From an uncultured Clostridia bacterium (GTDB taxonomy: Bacteria > Bacillota > Clostridia > Oscillospirales > Acutalibacteraceae), in contig CALCYI010000030.1 of NCBI GenBank assembly GCA_937907605.1, positions 1 through 27,572 of the forward strand: DNA of 27,572 bases, written 5' to 3'. The notes beneath the pieces are model-generated. The model was not told where the DNA came from and did no database searches. It saw only the letters and a program-made list of their open reading frames with translations. Shown piece by piece: positions 15,830-22,540 of this stretch (position 1 is its first letter; each line of letters opens with the position of its first letter). The position numbers were made by a program, and so were the translations under genes.

Positions 15830-15841
15830 CAAAATATTTTG
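15830..15841. promoter_or_regulatory. Palindrome in the divergent control region
   Basis: CAAAATATTTTG is a perfect 12-bp palindrome between the isomerase and ligase promoters, within an AT-rich tract. It could be an operator for co-regulation of both transcripts. AT-richness makes chance occurrence quite possible. Confidence 0.3.
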
Positions 15842-15870
15842 CAAAAGGACTACAAAAGCGAAGCCGAATA

Positions 15871-15879
15871 TGTTAAAAT
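15871..15879 (+). promoter_or_regulatory. Extended -10 promoter of the ligase-ACP-thioesterase operon
   Basis: TGTTAAAAT fits an extended -10 (TGn followed by TAAAAT), and there is no good -35 at 17 bases. Transcription should start near 15886, leaving a roughly 30-nt leader with GGGAGGA before the ATG at 15917. Confidence 0.5.
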
Positions 15880-15916
15880 GATCACATATTCAGTAAAAGA
15901 GAGGGAGGAAAGCTAT

Positions 15917-17290
15917 ATGCGGTTTCAATCCTTTACGGAAATGCTGACATATTATGCCGAAAACGGCTCAAATCAGACAGCGCTGATTTACGATAAAGAC
16001 GGCACAATTCTTTCGCTGAGCTACGGCGAGCTGCTTGAAATGACGCAGCAGCGAAAAGAGGAGTTGCTGGCAAGCGGAAAAACCAGTATCGGTATCTTCT
16101 GTAGCTCGACGGTAGAATGCATTGTGACCGTCTTTGCTGCGGCGACTGCTGATATGCAGCTGGTTATGCTGGACGGAGTTATAGCGGAGGAACATATCGC
16201 TAAGCAAATCAAGGCGGGCGACGTCGATATGCTGTGGAGCGACGGCAAAAAAAGCATAGCGGGTTTTGAACAGTTTTTGACGGACGGCGTTGAAAAAAAC
16301 GCAGGAAGAATGTTATTCTTCACTTCAGGAACGACCGGTATTTCAAAAGCGGTTGTGCTCACTGAGCAAAGCCTGTGCGCAAGCGCATATAACGGTTCGG
16401 AAAAGCTGCCGCTCTCGCCGGAGGACACGCTGCTTTGTCTGCTACCGCTGTCACACGTATTCGGCTTTGTATGTTCATTGCTTTGGGGACTTTCCTGCGG
16501 CGCTGCCGTTGCACTGGGAAGGGGCGCAAGGCAAATGCCGTTTGATTTGCAGTATTTCAGACCTACCGCTGTATCTGTTGTACCGATGCTGTTGGGCTTT
16601 CTAATCAAGCAGAAACTACTGAATGATAATCTGTCGCTGGTTTTAATCGGTGCAGGCGACTGCCCTGAGAAGCTGCTTGACGCCGTTGCCGCTATGGGCA
16701 AACGCGTCAGCTTCGGATACGGACTCACAGAGACCAGCTCAGGCGTTGCGATAAGCGTGACGGGCGATCCGCATGCGATGGAAATCTGTCCTGACGACAC
16801 GGTGACAATTGCGCCTGACGGAGAAATTTTGATTCAGGCACCGACTTGTATGATGCAGGGCTATTATAAGGATAAGGAAAGTACGCAGGCAGTGCTGAAA
16901 GACGGCGTACTGTTTTCCGGTGATTTAGGCTATATTGACCTTGACGGCAGGCTGCATATTACCGGAAGAAAAAAAGAAATGCTGGTGTTGCCGAGCGGTA
17001 CGAAAATCTATCTCCCCGACTATGAGCATGATATTGCTAAGGCGCTGGAAAATGCAGAGCTTGCAGTCATTCTGCTTAAGGCAAAGCCTGTACTTGTTAT
17101 TAAAGAGTTGCCTGAAAAACGGCAGGAAATTTTGGATAAGCTGGCTCAGGTGATGAAAAAATCACCGAGGGCGCACCGCATTACAGATGTTATTTTCACC
17201 GACAAGCCTCTTCCGAGAACGGCTACGGGTAAAATAAAAAGATGGGAAATTCAAAAAACGGAGGAAGAAAAAAATGGCAAAAATGAGTAG
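15917..17290 (+). CDS. Acyl-adenylate-forming ligase (AMP-dependent acyl-CoA/acyl-ACP synthetase family)
   Basis: 457-residue ANL-superfamily enzyme that activates a carboxylic acid with ATP and transfers it to a thiol. Motifs: P-loop TSGTTGISK (136-144), YGLTET (268-273), GDLGYID (335-341), ITGRKKE (348-354) and the catalytic-lysine motif PRTATGK (433-439). I start it at ATG 15917, which has a strong GGGAGGA site. The frame stays open upstream through the isomerase gene, but that part is antisense and not credible. It is short for the family (usually 500-570), with a compact N-terminal domain. The ACP gene overlaps its 3' end by 17 bases, so the ACP, rather than CoA, is the likely acceptor, as in stand-alone acyl-ACP ligases. 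The acid is probably the chain handled by the isomerase (inference). Confidence 0.9.
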   Translation: MRFQSFTEMLTYYAENGSNQTALIYDKDGTILSLSYGELLEMTQQRKEELLASGKTSIGIFCSSTVECIVTVFAAATADMQLVMLDGVIAEEHIAKQIKAGDVDMLWSDGKKSIAGFEQFLTDGVEKNAGRMLFFTSGTTGISKAVVLTEQSLCASAYNGSEKLPLSPEDTLLCLLPLSHVFGFVCSLLWGLSCGAAVALGRGARQMPFDLQYFRPTAVSVVPMLLGFLIKQKLLNDNLSLVLIGAGDCPEKLLDAVAAMGKRVSFGYGLTETSSGVAISVTGDPHAMEICPDDTVTIAPDGEILIQAPTCMMQGYYKDKESTQAVLKDGVLFSGDLGYIDLDGRLHITGRKKEMLVLPSGTKIYLPDYEHDIAKALENAELAVILLKAKPVLVIKELPEKRQEILDKLAQVMKKSPRAHRITDVIFTDKPLPRTATGKIKRWEIQKTEEEKNGKNE

Positions 17291-17528
17291 AGAAGACATC
17301 CTGCAGGAAATTATAAACGCAATATATGACTGCCAGCCTGAGCTTGAGGGCACCGAAATTGATGAAAACACTAACATCAATACTGAGCTTGGTATTGATT
17401 CTATGGGTATGATTATGATTATCTGCCGTCTGGAAGGAAACTTTGATATTCAGGTGCCTCAGAATGAGTGGGATGATCTTTCAACGCTCGGTGATGTTAT
17501 TAACGCATTTGAATCAAGAATGGACTAA
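17274..17528 (+). CDS. Acyl carrier protein
   Basis: 84-residue acidic carrier protein with the phosphopantetheine site GIDSMG (Ser43) and a four-helix ACP pattern. It overlaps the ligase gene end and has GGAGGAAG before its ATG. It differs from a housekeeping AcpP in the less usual residues after the serine (DSMGMIMI rather than DSLDxVE), as expected for a dedicated carrier. It should be activated by the PPTase at 7414-8007, loaded by the adjacent ligase and unloaded by the adjacent thioesterase. No ketosynthase is near, so it probably holds a finished chain for modification rather than for elongation (inference). Confidence 0.95.
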   Translation: MAKMSREDILQEIINAIYDCQPELEGTEIDENTNINTELGIDSMGMIMIICRLEGNFDIQVPQNEWDDLSTLGDVINAFESRMD

Positions 17529-17538
17529 TTAAGCAGCA

Positions 17539-18246
17539 ATGGATTTTTACGAAAAAGAATATCTCATTCAAAGCTCTGACGTTGATATGTTCCGCCGTCT
17601 GCGTATTTCGCAGCTGTTTACATTTACGCAGGAGGCAGCTATTCACCACACGGAGCAGCTTGGCGCAGGCAGGGAAAAAACGCTTGACCGCGGCTTTTTG
17701 TGGGTAGTGACGATGCAGCATGCAGAAATCAAACGGCTGCCCGAATATGATGAAAAAATCCGTCTGGTTTCATGGGCGGGTATTACAATGCATGTAATGT
17801 TTCCACGGTATTATGAATTCTATGATGAAGGCGGCGACTGTATTATCAAGGGCAGCGCGCTGTGGATGCTGATGGATATCGACTCAAGAAAAATGATCTT
17901 TCCCGATAGCGAGAGTATTACCGTTAACGGAATTGTAACAGGCAGGGAGTATCCGCTACCGAAGCCTATAAAGCCGGTCGAAACTGACCGCACCGTTACA
18001 TTTACGGTGCCTTATAGCTATGCGGACATCAACGGACACCTGACCAATACCAAATATTTTGATATTGTACAGGATATAACGGCGTTTTCATCCGAAAAAA
18101 GAATTCCGCACTATGTTGCGGCGGAATATTCGGGTGAGGCAAGATTTGGCGAGAGCTTTGAGATTGCCGTTAAGGAAGAAACTGACAGCGTGTTCATTTC
18201 AGGCACAAATGACAAAAAAATATTTCGGCTTAAAATTGAGCTTTGA
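17539..18246 (+). CDS. Acyl-ACP thioesterase (FatA/FatB-type double hotdog)
   Basis: 235-residue enzyme that hydrolyses acyl-ACP to free fatty acid. Two hotdog repeats are visible (about 1-125 and 145-235). The second carries the catalytic signature D163-x-N165-x-H167 (DINGHLTN, like D-x-N-x-HVNN of plant FatB) and E196 in AEYSGEARFGE. The length fits bacterial acyl-ACP thioesterases. The ATG lies 10 bases after the ACP stop with only a weak ribosome site, suggesting coupling to ACP translation. It is the last gene of the operon, followed by a strong terminator. It is the obvious release step for the carrier-bound product. Chain-length specificity is not readable. Confidence 0.92.
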   Translation: MDFYEKEYLIQSSDVDMFRRLRISQLFTFTQEAAIHHTEQLGAGREKTLDRGFLWVVTMQHAEIKRLPEYDEKIRLVSWAGITMHVMFPRYYEFYDEGGDCIIKGSALWMLMDIDSRKMIFPDSESITVNGIVTGREYPLPKPIKPVETDRTVTFTVPYSYADINGHLTNTKYFDIVQDITAFSSEKRIPHYVAAEYSGEARFGESFEIAVKEETDSVFISGTNDKKIFRLKIEL

Positions 18247-18345
18247 CCGAAATACGATTAGCAATTAATGATACAGCGCTCCCTAAGCGTTATCATATCC
18301 ATTAACAAAAAGACAGCCGAGGGGCACTCGCAATAAAGAAGGTTT

Positions 18346-18385
18346 ACAGACTGATTGAGAATAATTCTCATTCGGTCTGTTTTTT
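18346..18385 (+). terminator. Terminator of the ligase-ACP-thioesterase operon
   Basis: 16-bp stem (18346-18361 with 18365-18380; one wobble and one mismatch), TAA loop, then TTTTT. Confidence 0.9.
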
Positions 18386-18386
18386 G

Positions 18387-18415
18387 TTGACTACAATGCT
18401 CATTTTTGATAAAAT
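18387..18415 (+). promoter_or_regulatory. Promoter of a small transcription unit
   Basis: TTGACT (18387-18392), 17-base spacer, TAAAAT (18410-18415), directly after the preceding terminator. Transcription would start at about 18422, the first base of the inverted-repeat element. Confidence 0.65.
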
Positions 18416-18416
18416 G

Positions 18417-18514
18417 GAAGTGCCAAAAGTACAACTGAATATTACACCTAATGTGTGGCATGCATTTTTATCAGCATCCACTTTATAGGTGTAATGTTGT
18501 ACTTTTGGCGAAGT
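18417..18514. mobile_element. MITE-like 88-bp inverted-repeat element with 5-bp target duplication
   Basis: The arms 18422-18450 and 18486-18509 are inverted copies beginning GCCAAAAGTACAAC. The left arm has a 5-base extra bulge. Pairing continues inward (GTGG-C-ATGC with GCATCCAC), leaving a loop of about 10 bases. The exact 5-mer GAAGT flanks both ends (18417-18421 and 18510-18514). Terminal inverted repeats plus a direct target repeat are the marks of a non-autonomous transposed element. Removing it and one GAAGT joins the promoter to the leader smoothly. No transposase is in the window, so the family is unknown. Confidence 0.6.
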
Positions 18515-18555
18515 AGAGTCTGTGTTTTTACACGCAGTTCTACTGCGCGTTTTTT
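18512..18555 (+). promoter_or_regulatory. Attenuator-like leader (two exclusive hairpins)
   Basis: Structure 1 pairs AGTAGA (18512-18517) with TCTACT (18539-18544), with CTGTG/CACGCAG pairing inside. Structure 2 is a terminator, CGCAG (18533-18537) with CTGCG (18543-18547), followed by CG and six T. They share bases and cannot form together, as in transcription attenuators. Confidence 0.5.
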
Positions 18556-18575
18556 ATTTTATCTGGAGTGAGAAT

Positions 18576-18638
18576 ATGGCAAAAAACGAAAAACTTGTAA
18601 AAGCAATTGGTATATATTTAACGGCAGAGAAGGTGTAA
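18576..18638 (+). CDS. 20-codon ORF after the attenuator (unknown or remnant)
   Basis: Begins MAKNEKLVKAIG, is basic and has no clear membrane segment or cysteine. A good ribosome site (CTGGAGTGAG) precedes the ATG, and a terminator whose left arm lies in the end of the ORF follows. Either a real small peptide gene or the start of a larger gene whose body has been lost. I do not recognise it. Confidence 0.4.
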   Translation: MAKNEKLVKAIGIYLTAEKV

Positions 18639-18662
18639 AAACATTCCCTGCCGTTATTTTTT
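18620..18662 (+). terminator. Terminator of the small unit
   Basis: Stem AACGGCAG (18620-18627) with CTGCCGTT (18648-18655), then ATTTTTT. It lies at the end of the converging GH4 gene. Confidence 0.75.
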
Positions 18663-19983
18663 AGTTGAATTTTGGTAAAAAGCTTCCGTGAGCTTCAATT
18701 AAATCATCACACATTTTTATAATTGTATCTATATCAAGCTCTGCAGAGGTGTGCGGGTCAAGCATAGCAGCGAGATAAACGTCGTTTTTCTTATGGCTTC
18801 TTGCCGCCTCAATCGTCATTAACTGGCAGTTGATATTTGTCATATTCAGCGCGGCGCAGGCAGTCGGAAGCGCACCGATACGGGTGGGATGAATTCCTAC
18901 TCCGTCAACAAGACAGGGCACCTCAACGCAGGCTTCCTCAGGGAAGTTCGTAATCAGATGATTGGTGTTGAGTACGTTACCGCCGATTTTGTATGCATTG
19001 TTTGTAACAACTGCCTCCATAATGCGTGAGGCGTATTCTCTTGAGCGCTCTATATCCTTTATTCCGCCGCTTTTAAGATTTTCGTATTCTTCCTTCCAGC
19101 GTTCAATCTGGCTAACGCACCGCCTCGGATATTCGTCAAGCGGAATATTGTGGCGCTCTATGAGCTCGGGATAATTTGATTTAATGAAATACGGATTGTA
19201 TTCCGCATTATGCTCGCTGCTTTCGGTACAGTAATAGCCGAAGCGCTCAACGTAAATATTTCTGACCTGGTCGTCAAAATCACGGTCTTCAAGCAATCTT
19301 TGGTGCACTCTGCGGCGGATTTCGGGATAAAGGTCGTTGCCGTTTTTATCCTCTATTTTCAGCAGCCACGCCTGATGGTTTATGCCTGCAATCAGTTCCT
19401 TTCGCTCTGCCTCGTATTCCTCCATACCTACGCCCTTCAGAATACTGTGAGCGCAGACCTGAACGGAGTGACAAAGCCCTATGGTATTAGTAAAAGCATA
19501 GCGCTGCGTATAGCCCGTAATCATTGCCATGGGATTAACATAATTCAGAAACAGCGCGTCAGGGCATACCTCGTTCATATCCCTGCAGAAATCCTCAACC
19601 ACGGGGATTGTGCGAAGCGCACGCATAATGCCTCCGATACCGAGCGTATCACCTATCGTCTGGCGAAGTCCGTATTTCTTCGGAATCTCAAAATCGGTTA
19701 TCGTGCAGGGGTCGTAGCCGCCTACCTGAATAGCGTTGATAACAAAGCTGGCACCTTTCAGAGCAGCCTTCCTGTTTTCAACGCCCAAATAGGTTTTAAT
19801 GTTTGCCTTAACGCCGAGTGATTTACTTATCGCCTCGAGAATAACCCTGCTTTCCTCAAGGCGTTTTCCGTTGATGTCGTAAAGGGCGAATTCACTGTCT
19901 TTCAGGCAATCCGTCAACAAACAGTCGCTTATAATGTTTCTCACAAACACCGTGCTTCCTGCGCCCATAAAAGTTATTTTCAT
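18661..19983 (-). CDS. Glycoside hydrolase family 4 (alpha-galactosidase-like)
   Basis: 440-residue NAD- and Mn-dependent glycosidase. It shows the N-terminal NAD site FMGAGSTVF, the family motif CHSV (C171-H172) and GINHQA (H203). The family Cys and His bind the metal. Within GH4 the CHSV form is linked to alpha-galactosidases (MelA); alpha-galacturonidases of the LplD group are another possibility, since a tagaturonate-epimerase-like gene lies upstream. The ATG at 19983 is chosen because GGAGG lies 7 bases before it; the longer frame from 19998 would put that ribosome site inside the gene. It has no signal peptide, so it acts on imported sugars. It is the last gene of the leftward carbohydrate block, 14 bases after the beta-propeller gene. 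Confidence 0.9.
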   Translation of the reverse strand: MKITFMGAGSTVFVRNIISDCLLTDCLKDSEFALYDINGKRLEESRVILEAISKSLGVKANIKTYLGVENRKAALKGASFVINAIQVGGYDPCTITDFEIPKKYGLRQTIGDTLGIGGIMRALRTIPVVEDFCRDMNEVCPDALFLNYVNPMAMITGYTQRYAFTNTIGLCHSVQVCAHSILKGVGMEEYEAERKELIAGINHQAWLLKIEDKNGNDLYPEIRRRVHQRLLEDRDFDDQVRNIYVERFGYYCTESSEHNAEYNPYFIKSNYPELIERHNIPLDEYPRRCVSQIERWKEEYENLKSGGIKDIERSREYASRIMEAVVTNNAYKIGGNVLNTNHLITNFPEEACVEVPCLVDGVGIHPTRIGALPTACAALNMTNINCQLMTIEAARSHKKNDVYLAAMLDPHTSAELDIDTIIKMCDDLIEAHGSFLPKFN

Positions 19984-19997
19984 TTTATCGTCCTCCA

Positions 19998-20831
19998 TTA
20001 AAATAATAATTCATTTAAACTATTAAATAATGTTACCGCAAGTGAAGCACCGAAAAGTTGCTTTTCTTCGTTATCGCCGTGAAAAAATAAGGCGTAGCGA
20101 TATTTATAATCTTCGGGCAGTTCAAGCACAAAGCCCGCTGTTACTCTGTCCTTCGCCCAGAACCATTCACTTTGATTCAAAGTTGTAATGCCGCAGTTTT
20201 CAAAGTGATTAAAGTCCCTTGTTTTCAGTAAGCCAATACCGTTTTCGGGAGAATGAAAGATAAGGTATTCGCTGTTTTGCTTTAATACGCAAACATTCTC
20301 TCCGCAATCGGTACTGCCCTGAAACGCCCATTTTTTCAAATCCGTTGAGGTACTAAGCGACACGCCGTTCTGCTTGAAGAAGCAACGAAAAATGCCGTTA
20401 TCCTCTAATATATACGGGTCTATCATTCTGCCCATATCGTCAACAGGAATATCGCCTTTTACCATAATGATTTCAGGCTCATCCCAATGAATTAAATCCC
20501 TTGATTTCATTGTATAAATACGGGAAGTATCGTTGCCGTAGGTTTCGCCATTTGGTCGGGAATATGTTTGCAGGCACAGATAGTAATGCCCGTTATACTC
20601 CACAACATTTCCTGGCGAGGAATAGTTTTTGCTTTTATCCTTTTCGGTAAGAATAACGGGCTCGCTCCAATGAATAAAGTCTGTGCTTGTACTTTCAGCT
20701 ATATAGAAATACTGCCCGTTCTCTGCATTTTCAACAAGCGTGAAGAACAGATATATTACGCCGTCTTTAATAAACGCCGCAGGGTCACGATAAGAATGCT
20801 TATCTATTTGTTCAAAAATTAAATGAAACAT
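19998..20831 (-). CDS. Five-bladed beta-propeller glycosidase-like protein (GH43/GH32 clan-like)
   Basis: 277 residues. Repeated propeller signatures include YRDPAAFIKDGVIYLFFT (14-31; D16 a candidate catalytic base), SSPGNVVEYNGHYYL, repeated S-x-D-x-x-x-W (STDFIHWSEP, SRDLIHWDEP, STDLKKWAF), and DPYILEDNG. This fits the GH43/GH32/GH130-like propellers that trim sugars. It has no signal peptide, so it is probably cytoplasmic. The ATG lies one base after the stop of a 15-codon chimeric mini-ORF (20833-20880), and no ribosome site of its own is evident, so it probably relies on translational coupling. The first 14 codons are repeated in degenerate form at 22462-22503. Substrate unknown. Confidence 0.75.
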   Translation of the reverse strand: MFHLIFEQIDKHSYRDPAAFIKDGVIYLFFTLVENAENGQYFYIAESTSTDFIHWSEPVILTEKDKSKNYSSPGNVVEYNGHYYLCLQTYSRPNGETYGNDTSRIYTMKSRDLIHWDEPEIIMVKGDIPVDDMGRMIDPYILEDNGIFRCFFKQNGVSLSTSTDLKKWAFQGSTDCGENVCVLKQNSEYLIFHSPENGIGLLKTRDFNHFENCGITTLNQSEWFWAKDRVTAGFVLELPEDYKYRYALFFHGDNEEKQLFGASLAVTLFNSLNELLF

Positions 20832-20868
20832 ATTATAACACCATCAGCAAAGTTCCTGCACCAATAAA
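20792..20868 (-). repeat. Diverged 77-bp direct repeat, copy A
   Basis: Gap-free match to 22464-22540 with 61 of 77 bases the same by hand count. It covers an EamA 3' end, its stop and the first codons of the propeller gene. Confidence 0.8.
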
Positions 20869-20880
20869 GGTTATTTTCAT
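20833..20880 (-). pseudogene. Chimeric mini-ORF: GH4 start fused to EamA tail
   Basis: 15 codons reading MKITFIGAGTLLMVL. The first half, with GAGGG and ATGAAAATAAC, matches the start of the GH4 gene (MKITFMGAG). The second half matches the end of the EamA gene (IGAGTLFMVL) including its stop. The two share GCAGGAA, the likely joining point. It may still be translated and couple ribosomes to the propeller gene. Confidence 0.7.
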
Positions 20881-20888
20881 TTTACCCT

Positions 20889-22367
20889 CTATAGATTACT
20901 TATATTGTCAAATCCCTGATACAGCATAGCCAGATGTCTGCCGATATGCTTTTCCAATCGCTGCTCATACTCATCGGCATAAGCGAACCAATCCGCATAA
21001 AGACGTTTGCGAAACAAGTATTTGCCATTGGAGTCCTTTTTGCTGAGAATATAGCCAAAGGTGATATGCAGCAGTTGGCGAGTTTCATTACTCTTTAGTG
21101 TATGCGCAAGCTCATCGTCTTTCATTGTATCAATCTCGGGAAGTTTGGTCAATTCCGTAGAAATATGGTAGTGCTTTTTTGCGTCCGGCAATACGCTAAT
21201 TGCAAAAGCATAAATCTCTCGGTAAAGTGCAGGGTCTTTTTCTGCGATTACCGACATCGCTTCCAGCCAGCTCGTTCCTGCGGTCTTAAGATGAAAATGT
21301 CCTTTTGTTTGCTTTCCTATAATACTGTAAATTGAGAATTTGTCCGAGCCGGAGTGGACGCTGATTTTATATCCAAAGTGTTCTGCTATGGCAACATGAA
21401 CAGCCAGTTCCTTTTCAAGCTCCCCGACGTCGCCGATATAATCAACCGCCTTTTGAAACTCTCCGCAAAAGCGCGGCGCTAACGTGCATGGCTTTACGCC
21501 CATAGTATTGAGTCTGTCAGCAAAAAAGAAATGCTGTGCAGGCGTAGTGGTGCCGGAGGTTTCGTCAATAGAAATCTCAAAATCCGCTTTTGCGTTTTCA
21601 CCGTCAAAATATTTATGATATATTTCTGAAGCAAAAGCAATGGCATCGTTGTAGATTAGACAAGCTCGTTTGAAAGTGTCTCTGTCAAAGGATATGATAT
21701 GATTCCCGACTTTAAAGCTTTTACCAAGATATCTTTCCTCCAATGCGGCATCGGGAACATAGGCTGCTTCCACCTCATCTGCGCTCATAATCGCCGCCTC
21801 GTTTCTAATATGCTCGCTGCAATCAAGTGTTATCATTGTATATCCGCAATTCAAGGCGTATTCAATTTCATTACTGGTTTTAAGATGGTCGCCGTCTGCG
21901 CCGAACGGTCGCCTAAAGTTCTCTCTGAAAACAGCAAATGTTGCACAGTCTAACACTTCTTCATATGTGCGCTCAGTGAAAACCAGCTCTCTCATGGACT
22001 GCTGTGCCAATACAGGATATGCATCATATTGAAGAAACGCCCGTATGTGTCCGGGCGTGGCAATTCCCAGCCTGTCACCCATGCCCAGACTGCGTTGCTT
22101 TCCGAGAACCCGAGACGGTGCGGTAAACGGAAACAGTATGCGCAAGCGTTGTGCGTTTTCGTGATTCAGCGGACACAGCAGCCAGCCACCCATATTTTCC
22201 CCGTAAAAGCCAAGTCCGTCAGTGGCGACCAGCCAGTCCTCATTCTCTCCTCTGATCATAAAAACCGCTCCACCGTTTACGAGGTTCACTGACTGTGAAT
22301 AGATAGCGGGAAATTCCTGTGAGTTTTTGCATCCTCCATCTATAAATGCTTGTATAATAGTTCGCAT
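20889..22367 (-). CDS. Tagaturonate epimerase (UxaE)-family protein
   Basis: 492-residue protein. I recognise UxaE-like features: GMGDRLGIATPGHIRAF (N-terminal third), a DETSGTTTPAQHFFFADRL block, LAPRFCGEFQKAVDYIGD, and SVHSGSDKFSIY near the middle. Thermotoga UxaE converts D-tagaturonate to D-fructuronate in hexuronate catabolism. Paralogs of other specificity exist, so the exact substrate is open. The ATG at 22367 is chosen over the TTG at 22487 because GGAGGCG lies right before it and the longer frame runs through a repeat. It lies between two scars of rearrangement, downstream of the EamA gene, and probably belongs with the GH4 enzyme in degrading uronic-acid-bearing oligosaccharides (inference). 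Confidence 0.75.
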   Translation of the reverse strand: MRTIIQAFIDGGCKNSQEFPAIYSQSVNLVNGGAVFMIRGENEDWLVATDGLGFYGENMGGWLLCPLNHENAQRLRILFPFTAPSRVLGKQRSLGMGDRLGIATPGHIRAFLQYDAYPVLAQQSMRELVFTERTYEEVLDCATFAVFRENFRRPFGADGDHLKTSNEIEYALNCGYTMITLDCSEHIRNEAAIMSADEVEAAYVPDAALEERYLGKSFKVGNHIISFDRDTFKRACLIYNDAIAFASEIYHKYFDGENAKADFEISIDETSGTTTPAQHFFFADRLNTMGVKPCTLAPRFCGEFQKAVDYIGDVGELEKELAVHVAIAEHFGYKISVHSGSDKFSIYSIIGKQTKGHFHLKTAGTSWLEAMSVIAEKDPALYREIYAFAISVLPDAKKHYHISTELTKLPEIDTMKDDELAHTLKSNETRQLLHITFGYILSKKDSNGKYLFRKRLYADWFAYADEYEQRLEKHIGRHLAMLYQGFDNISNL

Positions 22368-22461
22368 TTTTACGCCTCCGTTTTTTAAATTACAAACAGT
22401 CAAACTGCCTTTATACCAATCAACAGATTGACCGCTTTTAGCAGAGCTATTCTTGTTCCAT

Positions 22462-22503
22462 TTATGAATATTTATTTGTCTGTTCAAAAATCAAATGAAG
22501 TAT
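22462..22503 (-). pseudogene. Remnant of a second propeller-glycosidase gene start
   Basis: After the EamA stop, 13 codons read ILHLIFEQTNKYS then a stop, matching MFHLIFEQIDKHS at the start of the propeller gene (20831). The start ATG is now ATA and the rest is missing. Confidence 0.65.
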
Positions 22504-22540
22504 GTTATAACACCATAAACAAGGTTCCTGCGCCTATCAA
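22464..22540 (-). repeat. Diverged 77-bp direct repeat, copy B
   Basis: Partner of 20792-20868. It spans the end of the intact EamA gene and the propeller-gene remnant. Confidence 0.8.

Noticed and set aside
15317..15916. 200-codon upstream extension of the acyl ligase frame
   Set aside because: It runs antisense through the isomerase gene and its promoter. A strong ribosome site and the family N-terminus support ATG 15917.
4530..18246. Polyketide, aryl polyene or plasmalogen synthesis cluster
   Set aside because: No ketosynthase, dehydratase or benzoyl-CoA-reductase-like domain is present; carrier, ligase and thioesterase alone fit chain modification better.
18422..18509. Integron attC site
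   Set aside because: The arms do not show the RYYYAAC/GTTRRRY core pattern and no integrase is present.
22368..22487. 40-codon N-terminal extension of the epimerase-like protein from a TTG
   Set aside because: It lies in the propeller-gene remnant and its repeat, and a GGAGG site sits directly before ATG 22367.
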